The notes under the pieces: generated by a model
The model's database searches: none
What the model was told of the DNA's origin: nothing
What the model saw: the letters and a program-made list of their open reading frames with translations, nothing else
Position numbers and translations under genes: made by a program
Source: Nannobrachium achirus
Lineage: Eukaryota; Chordata; Actinopteri; Myctophiformes; Myctophidae
Direction: 5' to 3'
DNA length: 64,000 nt
Assembly (NCBI GenBank): GCA_963921795.1
Contig: OY997647.1
Coordinates: forward strand, 65,605,127-65,669,126
Shown: positions 22,929 through 33,896 of the stretch, in pieces
Numbering within the stretch: position 1 is the stretch's first letter
How the letters are laid out: the number at the start of each line of letters is the position of its first letter

Positions 22929-23398
22929 AAGACATAATAAGACAGAATAAAGCCATAATAAGAAATAATGTGTTGGTAATTAGAGCTAATCTATTTTTTT
23001 ATACAGAAACAGACAGAATAGTAGAAAGAGCGAATACATTGCCGCGGCAGTTACCAGCGATGCCGGTGCCAGATAATGTATTCGCTTTCTGCTATTCTGT
23101 CTCAGCCACCACCGCACGGACGGGCAGTTTACCGCTACGGGACCTGCCGGTCCGTGCGGCGGCCGCCGGGCCTACTGGCGGGACTGCTGGTCCTATCGCC
23201 GGCGATGCAGTGCGACTGCTGGTCGAACTAGCGGTCGTGCGGCAGTGTCTGCCGCTGCAGTTCCACGGCAGGTGACGGTGCCAGAGAATGTATTCGCTCT
23301 TTCTACTATTCTGTCTTTGTTTGTCTAATAAAATATATTAGCTCTAATTACCAACACATTATTTCTTATTATGGCTTTATTATGTCTTATTATGTCTT
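22929..23398. mobile_element. inverted-repeat element abutting the zinc-finger terminal exon
   Basis: Terminal inverted repeats of about 120 bp: AAGACATAATAAGACA at 22929 and its complement ending at 23398, with CCATAATAAGAAATAATGTG in both. The GC-rich centre (23040-23280) is not open in a meaningful frame. The right end stops two bases from the stop codon of the zinc-finger gene. Confidence 0.8.
23376..23381 (-). promoter_or_regulatory. AATAAA polyadenylation signal
   Basis: AATAAA on the minus strand, 20 nt after the TGA of the zinc-finger gene. It lies within the inverted-repeat element at 22929-23398, so the gene may use a transposon-supplied signal. Confidence 0.45.
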
Positions 23399-23400
23399 CC

Positions 23401-23622
23401 TCAGCTGGCCTCCAGCTCCATGGTGACCTGGGCATGGCTGGCCGCTACGTGTGCCTTCAGGCTCTCCTTCCTCCTGAAGCGCTGCTCACACGACGTACAA
23501 GCGTAGGGCGTCTCCCCCGTGTGCATTCTCACGTGCACGCTCAGGTTCTCCCTCAGACTGAAGGCCTTCTGACAGAAGGCGCAGACGAAGGGCTTCTCCC
23601 CGCTGTGGGTCCGCATGTGACC
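23401..23622 (-). CDS. C2H2 zinc-finger gene, terminal exon (end of finger 7, fingers 8 and 9)
   Basis: The acceptor reads CATTCCAG|GGTCAC and the 222-bp exon encodes 73 residues plus TGA. It starts GHMRTHSGEKPF, which supplies the last two histidine-bearing positions of a finger whose cysteines are in the exon at 49357-49536. It then has finger 8 (CAFCQKAFSLRENLSVHVRMH), linker TGETPY and finger 9 (CTSCEQRFRRKESLKAHVAASH, with H-x4-H), and a short tail ending MELEAS. C2H2 fingers bind DNA in the nucleus; the target is unknown. The join needs a 25.7-kb phase-0 intron; the perfect fit of CHKRFTNNETLK with GHMRTH supports it. Confidence 0.85.
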   Translation of the reverse strand, partial: GHMRTHSGEKPFVCAFCQKAFSLRENLSVHVRMHTGETPYACTSCEQRFRRKESLKAHVAASHAQVTMELEAS

Positions 23623-24649
23623 CTGGAATGATCGGAATATTTTATTAGACAAAAGAAATTGAGCCTGCGGTAGTTATTTTATACTGTATATCAGGGTTCC
23701 GCAATAGGCAGCCCACAGGGGGCTACTGTCTGGCCCCCACCAACCCCAGTAATAATGGTGGTATAAGAGCAGCAACAACACTAGTATATCGTCGTTGTCG
23801 GCTGGAAACCTCATATCTCCAAAGTTGTACGTTCTTTGGCAAAGTAAGTATATGGAAGGCAGAATGCGTTGTTGCTATCTCCCCGGACCCCCCTCTCCAT
23901 TCATTAACTAGTAAATTAATTCACACTCCCACAGAGCAGTCTGTAACCTCATGCTCATTCTCATTGGCTACAAGTTCATTCTCATACGCCCTCAGTGGCG
24001 TGTGTGTGTGTGGGGGGGGGGGGGGCAAGCTGGCTGCACTTTGCGGGGGCATCATGCAACGCCGAGCCGACAAGTGCAACGATGAGAAAAAAAAAACATT
24101 GCCGCTCGCCTGCTACTAGGCTGCTAGACTGACACCTTGCAAACATACTACTCCACAACTCCACTCCGCCCGCCCTCCTCCCCATGGAGGCAAGAGCGTA
24201 TGTATGCAGCTCAGCTGTGATGTCATCATGTCATTACGTTTCCACTTGAGTCCACACACGCCGCGGTTGATATTGTAAATAGATAGAACGTCGAGAAAAC
24301 ATCTGATAAAACTAAGCATGGAGTTCTTCAATACTATGGACATAGCTAGATATTATAACAGCTACTTGTAAGTTGTAGCCCTGAAACATCACGTGGACAT
24401 GGAGAGGATCATTTTGGCTTAGTTTCCTCTACAAAACACAGACCTCTATCAGGATATAGTAACTCTTGTCTCACTGTGAAAGAACTACTTTCTCCTGACC
24501 CAAGGTAAGACCCTATTATATTAAGCCCAAAACGGTTCTGCCGCCGTGTAGAACCGAACCGTTTTTTACACAAAAAAATGCATAATTTCCCGCGAAAAAC
24601 CCCCCAGCCAACATTTCCATCTCGGCCCGATATGTTATTTACATGGCAT
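23623..24649. other. intron/intergenic, no exon seen
   Basis: Contains a hAT-like fragment (GTATATCGTCGTTGTCGGCTGGAAACC near 23785, related to the element at 61937) and a poly-G run near 24013. No further exon recognised. Confidence 0.5.
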
Positions 24650-26125
24650 CTGGGCATGGGATCTATCTGGTTTTGCTCCTGGGTGCTGCTAGGGGCACAC
24701 CTGGGTAGCCCATATGGGCTTACCTGGGTTTATGACTGGGCTCAGGTGGGTTCCAAATGGGCAATTTTATGCGGGAACCATGTGGTCACCACCTGTGTTT
24801 GCCTATATGGGCCCGAACTGGGATCTGAGTGGGCCTTAAGTGGGTTCCAGCTGGGCAAACTATAGGTGCCCCATGAGGGCCACACTTGGGTTTGCCCATT
24901 TACACGGGTTCACGGGTTCTGGGTTCCATCTGGTTTTGCTCCTGGGTGCTGCTAGGGGCACACCTGGGTAGCCCATATGGGCTTACCTGGGTTTTTGACT
25001 GGGTCTCGGGTGGGTTCCAAATGGGCAATTTTATGCGGGAGCCATGTGGGCACCACCTGTGTTTGCCTATATGGGCCCGAACTGGGATCTGAGTGGGCCT
25101 TAAGTGGGTTCCAGCTGGGCAAACTATAGGTACCCCATGAGGGCCACACTTGGGTTCGCCCATTTACACGGGTTCTGGGTTCCATCTGGTTTTGCTCCTG
25201 GGTGCTGCTAGGGCCACACCTGGGTAGCCCATATGGGCTTACCTGGGTTTTTGACTGGGTCTCAGGTGGGTTCCAAATGGGCAATTTTATGTGGGAAACA
25301 TGTGGGTTCCACCTGTGTTTGCCTATATGGGCCCGGACTGGGATCTGAGTGGGCCTTAAGTGGGTTCCAGCTGGGCAAACTATATGTGCTCCATGTAGGC
25401 CACACTTGGGTTTGCCCATTTTAGGTTCCATCTGGTTTTGCTGCGAGGGGCACACCTGGGTTAGCCCATATGGGCGTACCTGGGTTTTTGACTGGGTCTC
25501 AGGTGGGTTCCAAATGGGAAATTGTATCTGGGAACCATGTGGGCACCAACTGTGTTTTCCTATATTGACCCGAACTTGGATCTGAGTGGGCCTTAAGTGG
25601 GTTCCAGCTGGGCAAACTATAAGTGCCCCATGTAGGCCACAATTGGGTTTGCCCATTTTGGGTTCCATCTGGTTTTGCTGCGAGGGGCACACCTGGGTTA
25701 GCCCATATGGGCTTACCTGGGTTTTTGACTGGGTCTCAGGTGGGTTCCAAACGGGAAATTGTATCTGGGAACCATGTGGGCACCAACTGTGTTTGCCTAT
25801 ATGGACCCGAACTGGGATCTGAGTGGGCCTTAAGTGGGTTCCAGCTGGGCAAACTATAAGTGCCCCATGTAGGCCACACTTGGGTTTGCCCATTTTGGGT
25901 TCCATCTGGTTTTGCTGCGAGGGGCACACCTGGGTTAGCCCATATGGGCTTACCTGGGTTTTTGACTGGGTCTCAGGTGGGTTCCAAATGGGAAATTGTA
26001 TCTGGGAACCATGTGGGCACCAACTATGTTTGCCTATATGGACCCGAACTGGGATCTGAGTGGGCCTTAAGTGGGTTCCAGCTGGGAAAAATATATGTGC
26101 CCCATGTAGGCCACACTTGTGATAG
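24650..26125. repeat. ~237-bp satellite, 6 copies
   Basis: Unit with the words CCATCTGGTTTTGCT, CCCATATGGGCTTACCTGGG, ACTGGGATCTGAGTGGGCCT and CCAGCTGGGCAAACTATA. The later units are exactly 237 bp (79 codons), so long open frames appear on both strands without coding meaning. From 26125 to about 26280 a partial unit occurs in reverse orientation. Confidence 0.95.
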
Positions 26126-26347
26126 CCCATTAAGGGCTCCAAGTGGTTTCCCAGCTGGAACCCACGTAAGGCCTATTCAGATCCCAGTTCAAGCCCATAT
26201 ATGCAAACACAGGTGGCACACATGTGAGATTTCTTGTGTAGACCCCAGTTAGAAACCCAAATAAGCCTATATGGGCTAAAGGTCGACAACAGAAAGGCAG
26301 TGTGCAGCCTGTAGTGAAGCTACAGTTCTTGAGCATGCACACTAGAG

Positions 26348-26599
26348 CAGTGTTTCAGGCAGCAACCCCAAAAATAATCATATTTTAACACGGTTCTATA
26401 TGCTCACATGCAACGCCTCACAGTGCGAGCATGTAGATCTGCTATTTTCACAATTTAAAAAGGTATTAAAGTCTTTACATTTTCACTGTTGAGCAACAGT
26501 GATAAAACAGTGTTGTACATTAAGTTAACCATCTGGGGACCCCCCAAAATAATTTGGGGACCCCCCTGGGGGTCATGACCCACAGGTTGAGAACCACTG
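26348..26599. mobile_element. hAT-like element with decayed palindrome
   Basis: Ends CAGTGTTTCAGG and TTGAGAACCACTG with GGGGACCCCCCAAAATAATTT inside, typical of decayed fish hAT MITEs. Positions 26401-26450 keep the right half of the short palindrome (GAGCATGTAGATCTGCTATTTTC) and a degraded left half. No clear target duplication. Confidence 0.55.
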
Positions 26600-27804
26600 C
26601 TCTCGAACACTACCAGCAGCACCATGCATTCATATGAACGTCTCCTGTGCTGTGTACCCGCAGTTGAATAAACTAGACAAAACTGTCTGAACACAATAGC
26701 TGCCGTTACTGCCGTTTAAATAGATTTAAGTAAAGTGTACAATCGTGTACAATCTGCAAACTGAATGAATTAAATCAACCAACCAATCAAAAAGCAAAAT
26801 ATGCAATGCGTTTGTTTTCTCTCACTGAGTGTTGTTACATTTATATTCTGTTAGTAAAACAAGCAAACAAGTCAATGAAAAAAGCCCAAAAGAAGCATCC
26901 ATTTTCACCACCGCTCTATTACATCAGCTATTTTAAAAAGAGAATCTTGAAAGCAAGTACACTTCAGAAACAAACTTAAAAAGCAACCCACAACTATGCA
27001 TGTTTTCAAGTGACTTTACAGGAAAACAAGCCCAAAGTCACTTATTATAAGCAGACCTGGCAACACTGGCAGCAGTGTGCGGCTACTGTCATCTGAATGC
27101 AATGTTCCGTCCCCTGACTTTTAAATGCCAAGTTTGCCAACTAATGCCACCAGACTACAACAGAGCAGTTTAAACAACATAAGTCAATCAACATTAAAAA
27201 ATCCTGTCTGGGGAAAACGAATTAGATGCGCTCTAGTGTCACAGCTAGGTGGGTCACACAGCTCTCTTGCCATTCACTCACTCTCAAGCTTTCACTTCAC
27301 TAAGTTCACCATCATTCTGTAGCCTAAAATAGCCTACGCATCTGTCTCAGACATGACAAATTAAAACAGCAGGAAAACAAATGCCAGCTAAATTCCAACA
27401 CTTACCAATGAGTGTAGACAGCTGCTACTCACAGTAGGCCCATTCCTTCCATAGGGATGAAGTTCCTTGATGGACGCATGCTGGTTGCAGTGAACTGAGT
27501 CTCCAGGAGGGGCGAGTGCCAAAGTGCGGCTGGCTCTCCAGCCCTGGGCCCCTGGCAGCATCGGTAATCACTGGATATTCCCTCCGTGGCTCTTATTTCT
27601 AAATCGGTGTTATTCTCTTCATTGCTGCTAATGGGGGCTACTTGCTTTAGGCTTTAGTTAAGATAATTACAACAACAATAACTTCCATTAAGATGCAAAA
27701 GGTGACTTAAGTTTAGCAAATTTCAATTTAACTCATTAACTGCCAAAAACGTGAATCCCTTAAAAATCCCGTTGTCCCACCCTGCCACGCCCGTGAATCC
27801 CGTG
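26600..27804. other. intron/intergenic, no gene seen
   Basis: AT-rich unique-looking sequence. Short open frames have no recognisable domain. Confidence 0.5.

Positions 27805-27862
<58 letters not shown>
27805..27862. repeat. A27-G-T30 perfect hairpin
   Basis: 27 A followed by one G and 30 T, flanked by CCCGTGA and AATTTTTTTTGGACCC. Confidence 0.95.
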
Positions 27863-27867
<5 letters not shown>

Positions 27868-28714
27868 TTTTTGGACCCCAAAAACGTTAGTAGGCATGAT
27901 AGCGATCGCGAAATTGCTTGTTTAACCCCCATACAACCCCCATACAACTCAGGTAGCAGACCTCCAAGCTCACAACAGTGTAAAACATAATGGCTGCTAT
28001 CTCATGAATGCCTGAACGGATTTCCATTCGGATTTTTTTGTTTGAAAGCTGTGAGCAATGTGGACACACGTGGTGCATTATCTAGGCATGGGTGTGCATG
28101 ATCCGTGCACTATGAATTACATGGAAGTCTATGGAGACGAATGGCAGTTAAAGAGTACGAAGGTATTGTTAAATGGCAGCATATGAGTTAACCATTATGG
28201 AAAAAGATAGAAAAAAACAATTTCAGACAATGTAACAAAATTAATAAAGTTTATTGTATTGTAATGGTTTAAAATTGATTAAAACTAAAAAGAACATATA
28301 CACAAATTGTGTTTACAAAAACGTGTTTAAAAGAAGAAGAAAAATATATATATAATATATAAATTAAAATAAAGGGTATAACCCACTCCATACAATTAGA
28401 TCCAAACTCTTCAAAACGTTAACTTTGGCACTCAGAGTCACTCTGAGAAAAAAAAGTCTGCTGGAACTGATAAAATATTGTATAGCGCAAAAATTAAAAT
28501 AAAACAAGTAAAACAATATATGTGACCGATGCTGGAGAAAAGGTCCTTATATCTGCATTGGTCTTTTTTCAGCTTTTTGCAGATCATGAAAGTACAGAAT
28601 ATAAGCTTTCAAATGACATGTCATTCATTGAAATCTGAATATATTTGAAGAAGATATGCTTATTTGAATGAGTAAAATGCTCTCAAAGTTTGTCCCAGAC
28701 ACGCATGATCAGTT
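27863..28714. other. intron/intergenic, no gene seen
   Basis: A decayed half palindrome (GTAGCAGACCTCCAAGCTCACAACAG) is at 27953-27980. Otherwise AT-rich, with (AT)n near 28343. Confidence 0.5.
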
Positions 28715-29459
28715 CCAACCCATGCTCACTTAGCCCACACATAACCCATAAGGGACCCAGGCATGGTTGACCAGTTCTAACCCATGCCCACTTAGCCCAC
28801 ACATAACCCATAAGGGACCCAGGAATAGCTGACCAGTTCTAAACCATGCCCACTTAGCCCACACATAACACATAAGGGACCCAGGCATAGTTGACCAGTT
28901 CTAAACCATGCCCACTTAGCCCATAAGGGACCCAGACATGCGTGACCAGTTATAACCCATGCCCACTCAGCCCACACATAACCCATAAGGGACCCAGGCA
29001 TAGCTGACCAGTTCTAAACCATGCCCACTTAGCCCACACATAACACATAAGGGACCCAGGCATAGTTGACCAGTTCTAAACCATGCCCACTTAGCCCATA
29101 AGGGACCCAGACATGTGTGACCAGTTATAACCCATGCCCACTCAGCCCACACATAACCCATAAGGGACCCAGGCATAGCTGACCAGTTCTAAACCATGCC
29201 CACTCAGCCCACACATAACCCATAAGGGACCCAGGCATAGTTGACCAGTTCTAAACCATGCCCACTTAGCCCATAAGGACCCAGACATGCGTGACCAGTT
29301 ATAACCCATGCCCACACATAACCCATAAGGGACCCAGGCTAGCCTGGTCAACCCAGGCATGGTTGACCAGTTCTAAACCATGCCCACTTAGCCCACACAT
29401 AACCCATAAGGGACCCAGGCATAGTAGACCAGTTCTAACCCATGTCCACTTAGCCCCAT
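28715..29459 (+). repeat. 62-bp satellite, block 1
   Basis: Units of 62 bp (GCCCACTTAGCCCACACATA, ACCCATAAGGGACCCAGGCA, TAGTTGACCAGTTCTAAACCAT) and a 51-bp variant lacking 11 bases of CCCACACATAA (it has GACATGCGTGACCAGTTATAA). A 62+62+51 order gives a 175-bp higher-order unit. Same family and orientation as 43260-48140. Confidence 0.95.
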
Positions 29460-29937
29460 TAAGGCTCTCAAAGTTTGTCACACTACTGGCAGTCAGGTAA
29501 GGGGTGTGAACAATGGATTGTTAACTCCACCCCTCACCCACCCTAACCTACTGGTGGTGATCTGCAGCTGAAACCTGAGAACAACAACCACACATTAGCC
29601 AACAGAAACTGCAGATGTAAATGTTGGCTTTGACATGTTAATGTGTGTCTCCACCCTCCAAAAGGGTGCAAGGAAACACAACAACACAGCTCTGTTTACA
29701 AACTAATTTTAGCTATTTAATGATTCCAAAATGGATATATGTTGCAATGAGAAGGTTCTCAAACATACACTCTTAGATAACATGGCAAAAAAGGATAAAC
29801 ACCAAAAATCCAAAATCAAACATATTTTGTTAATTTGGCGGACTTCACTATTGCAGACATAAGGACCTTTCCTCCAGCCTCAGTCACATATATGCAATAA
29901 TAACTGGAAATGCAGTGCAAACAATAGTGCCAACTTC
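29460..29937. other. intron/intergenic, no gene seen
   Basis: Unique-looking sequence with no recognised feature. Confidence 0.45.
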
Positions 29938-29979
29938 AAACCCATTTAGGCCTAGAATTATTGAATGCTTTAGCTATTG

Positions 29980-30038
29980 AAAAATAGCAGATATACAAGC
30001 TCACAGCACGGCTGCGAGCTTGTAGATCTGCTATTTTT
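29980..30038. repeat. short palindrome family, copy
   Basis: AAAAATAGCAGATATACAAG...CTTGTAGATCTGCTATTTTT with inner CTCACAGCACGG / CTGCGAG. Both arms have the A form of the marker. Confidence 0.82.
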
Positions 30039-30370
30039 GAAAAAGTCGTGAAAATGTGTGCAAATTTTAGAATATATGTATTTTTAAAGCGAACATTTGT
30101 AACTCAAATTTTGCTTCTGGGTGGTCCATGGAACTAAATATTTTGAGATGGGGTCTGTGGCCAAATAAATATCAGTTTGAGGGTCCTTCACATGAAAAGG
30201 TTTGAGAACCACTGACATAGTAGTCTCTCAAGAACAGACCTTTGTGAAAAGGACCTTTTCTTTGACGATGGCTGGCCAAATTGCTGACAGAAACATATGT
30301 TTTTCAAAAAATCTTAGGGTTCAAAAGACACTTATTGAATCGGGTCAAAATTCAATTTTTTTATGATTTA

Positions 30371-30426
30371 AAAAAAATAGCAGATCTACAAGCTCACAGC
30401 GCGGCACTTGTATATCTGCTATTTTT
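30371..30426. repeat. short palindrome family, copy with internal deletion
   Basis: AAAAATAGCAGATC...TATATCTGCTATTTTT, but the right inner arm is missing: compared with 54828-54900 about 17 bases at the hairpin tip are gone. Confidence 0.8.
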
Positions 30427-30482
30427 CAATAGTTAAAGCATAAAATAATGATACACAATATTGTGTAACTGTTCTAAATAGG

Positions 30483-30807
30483 TTAAAGGAGCTATAGTCA
30501 ACTTTTTCTTGAAAAACGGATGCTAAAATAAAAAATGTTTCAAAAAATATTTTATAAAAAAATAAGCTTCATACATGTGTTTCAATGACAATTTGTTTAC
30601 ATCCTAGTCTAACAAGACCAGAAACAAAGTGACAGAACAAAGTGTCGGTCCGTCAATGGCCAAAATGATTATTTAGTCATTACTTTACATGGTCATCTTT
30701 GAATAGAAACACATGTATAAAGCTAATTTTTTTATAAAATATTTTTTAAACATTATCTTTATTTTAGCATCCATTTCTCAAGAAAAAGTTGACTATAGCT
30801 CCTTTAA
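30483..30807. mobile_element. TTAA-ended MITE, 325 bp
   Basis: Long inverted termini TTAAAGGAGCTATAGTCAAC / GTTGACTATAGCTCCTTTAA, extending with mismatches for more than 100 bp (AAACACATGTATAAAGC in both arms). Non-coding. Confidence 0.85.
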
Positions 30808-31126
30808 TGTAAACATTAGTCCTTAACAAACACATTATGTGGCGCCAGCGGCAACGGTATACATAACAAGCATCTTCAAGTCAGCTTTAACTAGGGCTAT
30901 GTACAATCAGGGTTACGTAAAACTCGGAATTCAAACTCATACATTAACCACATGCCTCAGAAAAAATGATTGATCCCCCCCCTCAGCTTTAACTAGGGAT
31001 ATGTACAATCAGGCACAGGGTTACGTAAAACTCGGAACTCAAACTCAAACATTGACAACAGGCCTCAGAAAAATGAGAGCTGACCTGGATGTATAACCCA
31101 ACCCAACGCAGAGATGGTGGCTACCA

Positions 31127-31163
<37 letters not shown>

Positions 31164-31190
31164 ATTCCAAGGGTGGCTGACATTTTCCTA
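30808..31190. other. 3' flank of the DUF4806 gene
   Basis: A direct repeat of about 110 bp (CAGCTTTAACTAGGG.TATGTACAATCAGG near 30883 and 30985) and (GT)n at 31129-31160. No AATAAA seen on the minus strand in this stretch. Confidence 0.5.
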
Positions 31191-31393
31191 TTACGGCTGC
31201 GAGTCATTGTCCAGTGTTGTGTCTGAGTTACCAGGTGTGTTTGCAGATTCGTTGTCAGGGGTGTCGCTTGATCTGTGACCTCTTGTGGCCCTATTCCCAC
31301 CACGATCATGGGCCCCTGTGAACCACTTGCCGAGCGCCTTCTCTGCATCCTTGCGGTTGATGTCCTTTGTTGATGTGTTGGTCTTGAGTGCCC
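31191..31393 (-). CDS. DUF4806-type gene, terminal exon
   Basis: The acceptor TTTGTTTTTAG|GGGCACTC opens a 203-bp exon that ends with TAA at 31191. It encodes ALKTNTSTKDINRKDAEKAL followed by GKWFTGAHDRGGN and a polar tail ending DNDSQP. Joined to the upstream exon in phase 1 it restores DVVYGALKTN, as in the family pattern DVI.GALR...A...L..WF.gA.DR. DUF4806 proteins are expanded in fish, and their function is unknown. Confidence 0.8.
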
Positions 31394-31930
31394 CTAAAAA
31401 CAAATGACAAGAAGCCAACTTAGGAAAGCTAGCTTGATTCTTAGATTGTGAAACCCTATGAAACTTCCATTCAAAAGTTTTATATCACAGAGAATTGTGC
31501 ATTTCTCAGAATTGTTGTGATCTCTGTATACGGTGGCATGCTTCTACTTATGTTTGCCAAACTGTATTAAAGTTAGAAATACAAAATGAAATTTAAAGGA
31601 AAAATTACAATTAAAAATCACACCCAATGTGAAGTGAGCGGTGGCCGTGCTTGCATAACGTCTTCAATTGGTAATTGGTGATATGATACAGGCTACACAC
31701 ACGCACATTGCTATGGCAAAACGCTGAGGAAAACACATTGCTATGGCAAAACGCTGAGGAAAAAGACTAGGATATAGGTCTAGGTATAGATATAGGTATT
31801 ATGGATACACACACACACACATATTGCTAAAAACACATTGCTACAGCAAAACACTGAGGAAAAGTGGCTATAGACACACGCACAGCCTCTCTTAGGAGCG
31901 GTTTACCACCGCTCAAAAACAAAGATTTAC
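31394..31930 (-). other. intron of the DUF4806 gene
   Basis: Contains direct repeats of ACACATTGCTATGGCAAAACG (31705, 31735 and 31820 variants). Nothing else recognised. Confidence 0.6.
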
Positions 31931-32090
31931 CATATACAACATCAAAAAGCTGCAGGCCTAGGAACCTCTTCTTGTTCTTCTGTCCAGTGACATTGTACTC
32001 GAGAGACAGTGTATGGCTAATGATGGACCCCATCATCCGCCTGACACTATCCTCCACTGAAGTGCCGCCAATATCTGCAACCATGGCAAC
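31931..32090 (-). CDS. DUF4806-type gene, core exon
   Basis: 160-bp exon, acceptor TCATTCTCAG|GTTGCC and donor GTATATG|GTAAATC. It encodes VAMVADIGGTSVEDSVRRMM, then GSIISHTLSLEYNVTGQ, KNKKRFLGLQLFDVVYG. This is the heart of the DUF4806 domain (GGts..d.vRRmm..i......l.yn..G...K..f..l.l.dvv.G). It enters in phase 0 and leaves in phase 1, consistent with both neighbours. Confidence 0.82.
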
Positions 32091-32949
32091 CTGAGAATGA
32101 CAAAAGTCACAGGAAGGAAATTCTGTATTAAGTGAACAGCTTAGATATTGATGGCCATTGTGTTCATGCACTCAAAGGGCAATATCCTTTATGATTATAA
32201 TTACATCTAACGATGCTTCTCCTCCATTCATGTTTGGTGAATGTAGCCTTGGCCAGGAAAATTTGATGTCTTCAGGTGGTAACTATCGATCATAAGGTGT
32301 TTCGACCCGCAAACCACAACACCCTCTTGATGGCCGGGTCGGCAGTGCTGGCCAAATCACTGCCCATCTCCTCCTCCTGACCAAAGCTAAACTCCCCTCT
32401 CCTGCTCTATTTGTTTTTTTCCCCAACAAGAGGCTTCTCTGGGGAGGTATTGGGTGGGTCCCTCCTGAGGTCTTGAGGTGACACAGGTGCATAGAGTTCT
32501 CCAGTACTGTGGGGTTATTCCTGCCTGGAGTTCTCCTTCGTCTCACCAACTCACCAACCAAGTTGTGCGCTGCACCTGTGACCCCTCTTCTCCAACTTGG
32601 TCCTGGCTTGATGTATTTTTACCTTTTGTGTTCCTGCAGATGTTCTCGCAGTGACACTTTACTTCCAATTTCTCCCCAGCCATCTGGTGAGCCATCTTGT
32701 TAGCTGTGATTAGTTAAGGGCTGTTACCGTTATGTTTGTATTGTTGAGTCTCACATACTCCCCCCCTCTCGGGAGACTCTGAGGGTATCTGAATAAATGT
32801 CTGTAGCTTGTGTTGGTGCCCTCTCGCGAGTGCTGTGCATGAGGTTGCTAACCTCATACACCCCCTTTACATTCTACCAATGTAATTATAAAATAATAGA
32901 TTTAGAAAATTCAAGTGCATTTTGAAGTGAATAAGGGATTTGAACTTAC
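32091..32949 (-). other. intron of the DUF4806 gene
   Basis: 859 bp. A minus-strand open frame at 32283-32561 has no recognisable domain. The sequence near 32740-32870 (CTCCCCCCCTCTCGGGAGAC, CCTCTCGCGAGTGCTGTGCATG) looks repeat-like. Confidence 0.6.
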
Positions 32950-33176
32950 AACTTCAGCATTGAACTTTGAGTCGCGCAGCTTGGTTTCCATGGACACGAC
33001 ATCTTCAGCTGTGTTGAGCGGGAACACTGCTCCTTCAGGCCAGGCACACCGTCTTTCTGCTTCAGGAGGTGGTTCAACATACTAGTATGGACTCTCTGGG
33101 TGTCTTTGAGCTCATCCAGGAGTTTCAACAACTGTGCGTGTTGTCCTAGGCCTATCCCCTGTGGCGCTGCACTGCT
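32950..33176 (-). CDS. DUF4806-type gene, exon with a 1-nt frameshift
   Basis: The donor is GAAGTT|GTAAGT (phase 0). The 3' part reads PEGAVFPLNTAEDVVSMETK then LRDSKFNAEV, the expected DUF4806 N-terminal part. The 5' part, in another frame, reads AQLLKLLDELKDTQRV then HTSMLNHLLKQK, the coiled segment usually preceding it. The switch lies near 33040-33060; one missing base explains it, and the exon length (227) would become a multiple of three with one more base. The 5' border (TTCAACCCAG|AGCAGTG) is a guess. Either the gene is decaying or the assembly has a base error. Confidence 0.65.
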
Positions 33177-33455
33177 CTGGGTTGAAGTGGGTCAGCTCTG
33201 GGTTGAAGTGGCTCGGCTCGGGGTTGAACTGGCTCGGCTCGGGGTTTCAGTCATCTGGGCAGTGAGGCGCATCTGTCTTGGTGCCCAACTTCCACTCGGG
33301 GTGTGTGGACTCAGGGGTTCGGGGTGGAGTTTCTGTGTTTTGGGCGGCCTCTCTCCAGCAGTTGAGGGGGAGGTGAAGGTGGGACTTCATTCTCATCCGA
33401 TTCATCACTCTCGAAAGTCGCTGCTCCCTGAAGCTCCATGAGTTTTGACGTTGCC
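33177..33455 (-). CDS. possible further exon of the DUF4806-type gene
   Basis: A minus-strand frame from about 33453 reads TSKLMELQGAATFESDESDE then NEVPPSPPPQLLERGRPKHR before a stop, an acidic and proline-rich linker of the kind seen before DUF4806 coiled segments. Acceptors could be TGCATGTAG|GGCAACG (33455 side) or GAGCTTCAG|GGAGCAG (33427; in phase with the candidate exon at 36503). From 33180 to 33250 CAACCC.GAGC.GA.CCA repeats encode PRAEPLQ-like units in yet another frame. No clear donor. Confidence 0.4.
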
Positions 33456-33528
33456 CTACATGCAGTTAAAACACACATTTTAGCATAAATATCAGAATCA
33501 GTTTAACCATATAAATCAACTATTTTAA

Positions 33529-33581
33529 AATTGCTACTCTAGATGCTCACAAAGCTGTGGAGACTTGTAGATTGGCTATTC
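33529..33581. repeat. short palindrome family, degenerate copy
   Basis: CTATTTTAAAATTGCTACTC...GACTTGTAGATTGGCTATT, both arms diverged. Confidence 0.55.
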
Positions 33582-33896
33582 ATTCAAAGTGGAATTGTGT
33601 CAATTAAAGGTTTCTCTCGGACGGCAACAATATAATTATGAATAACAAATCAAAGCTACAGAAACAAGAAATTAAATTAATTGATCCATCTATAATTTAG
33701 GGTTAGGGTTAGTCAACATTCCGTTAGTTGTGCATAGTGCAGTCTAGAATGCATGTCAACCACCAACACACACTTCTTTTGCGCCTCTGCCAATGTCTCT
33801 TCAAAAGAAAAAAAAAACACAAAAACAGGGGATGGGAAAATTAAAGCAATTTTTCAAATTTAAAATACCTGGAACACGTCTGTGTTGCGTTAGATT

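Larger units (their letters stand above)
29938..30480. mobile_element. composite element with two palindromes, copy 1
   Basis: About 85% similar to 54358-54960: AAACCCATTTAGGCCTAGAA at the left, TAAATATTTTGAGATG and GGGTCCTTCACATGAA in the middle, and AATAGTTAAAGCATAAAATA at the right. The two ends are roughly inverted to each other. Both copies carry one short palindrome near each end. Confidence 0.7.

Noticed and set aside
22970..23275. 101-residue open frame in the GC-rich centre of the inverted-repeat element
   Set aside because: No recognised domain; composition explains it.
24952..26142. 396-residue minus-strand open frame
   Set aside because: Produced by the 237-bp satellite; no start context, domain or splice signal.
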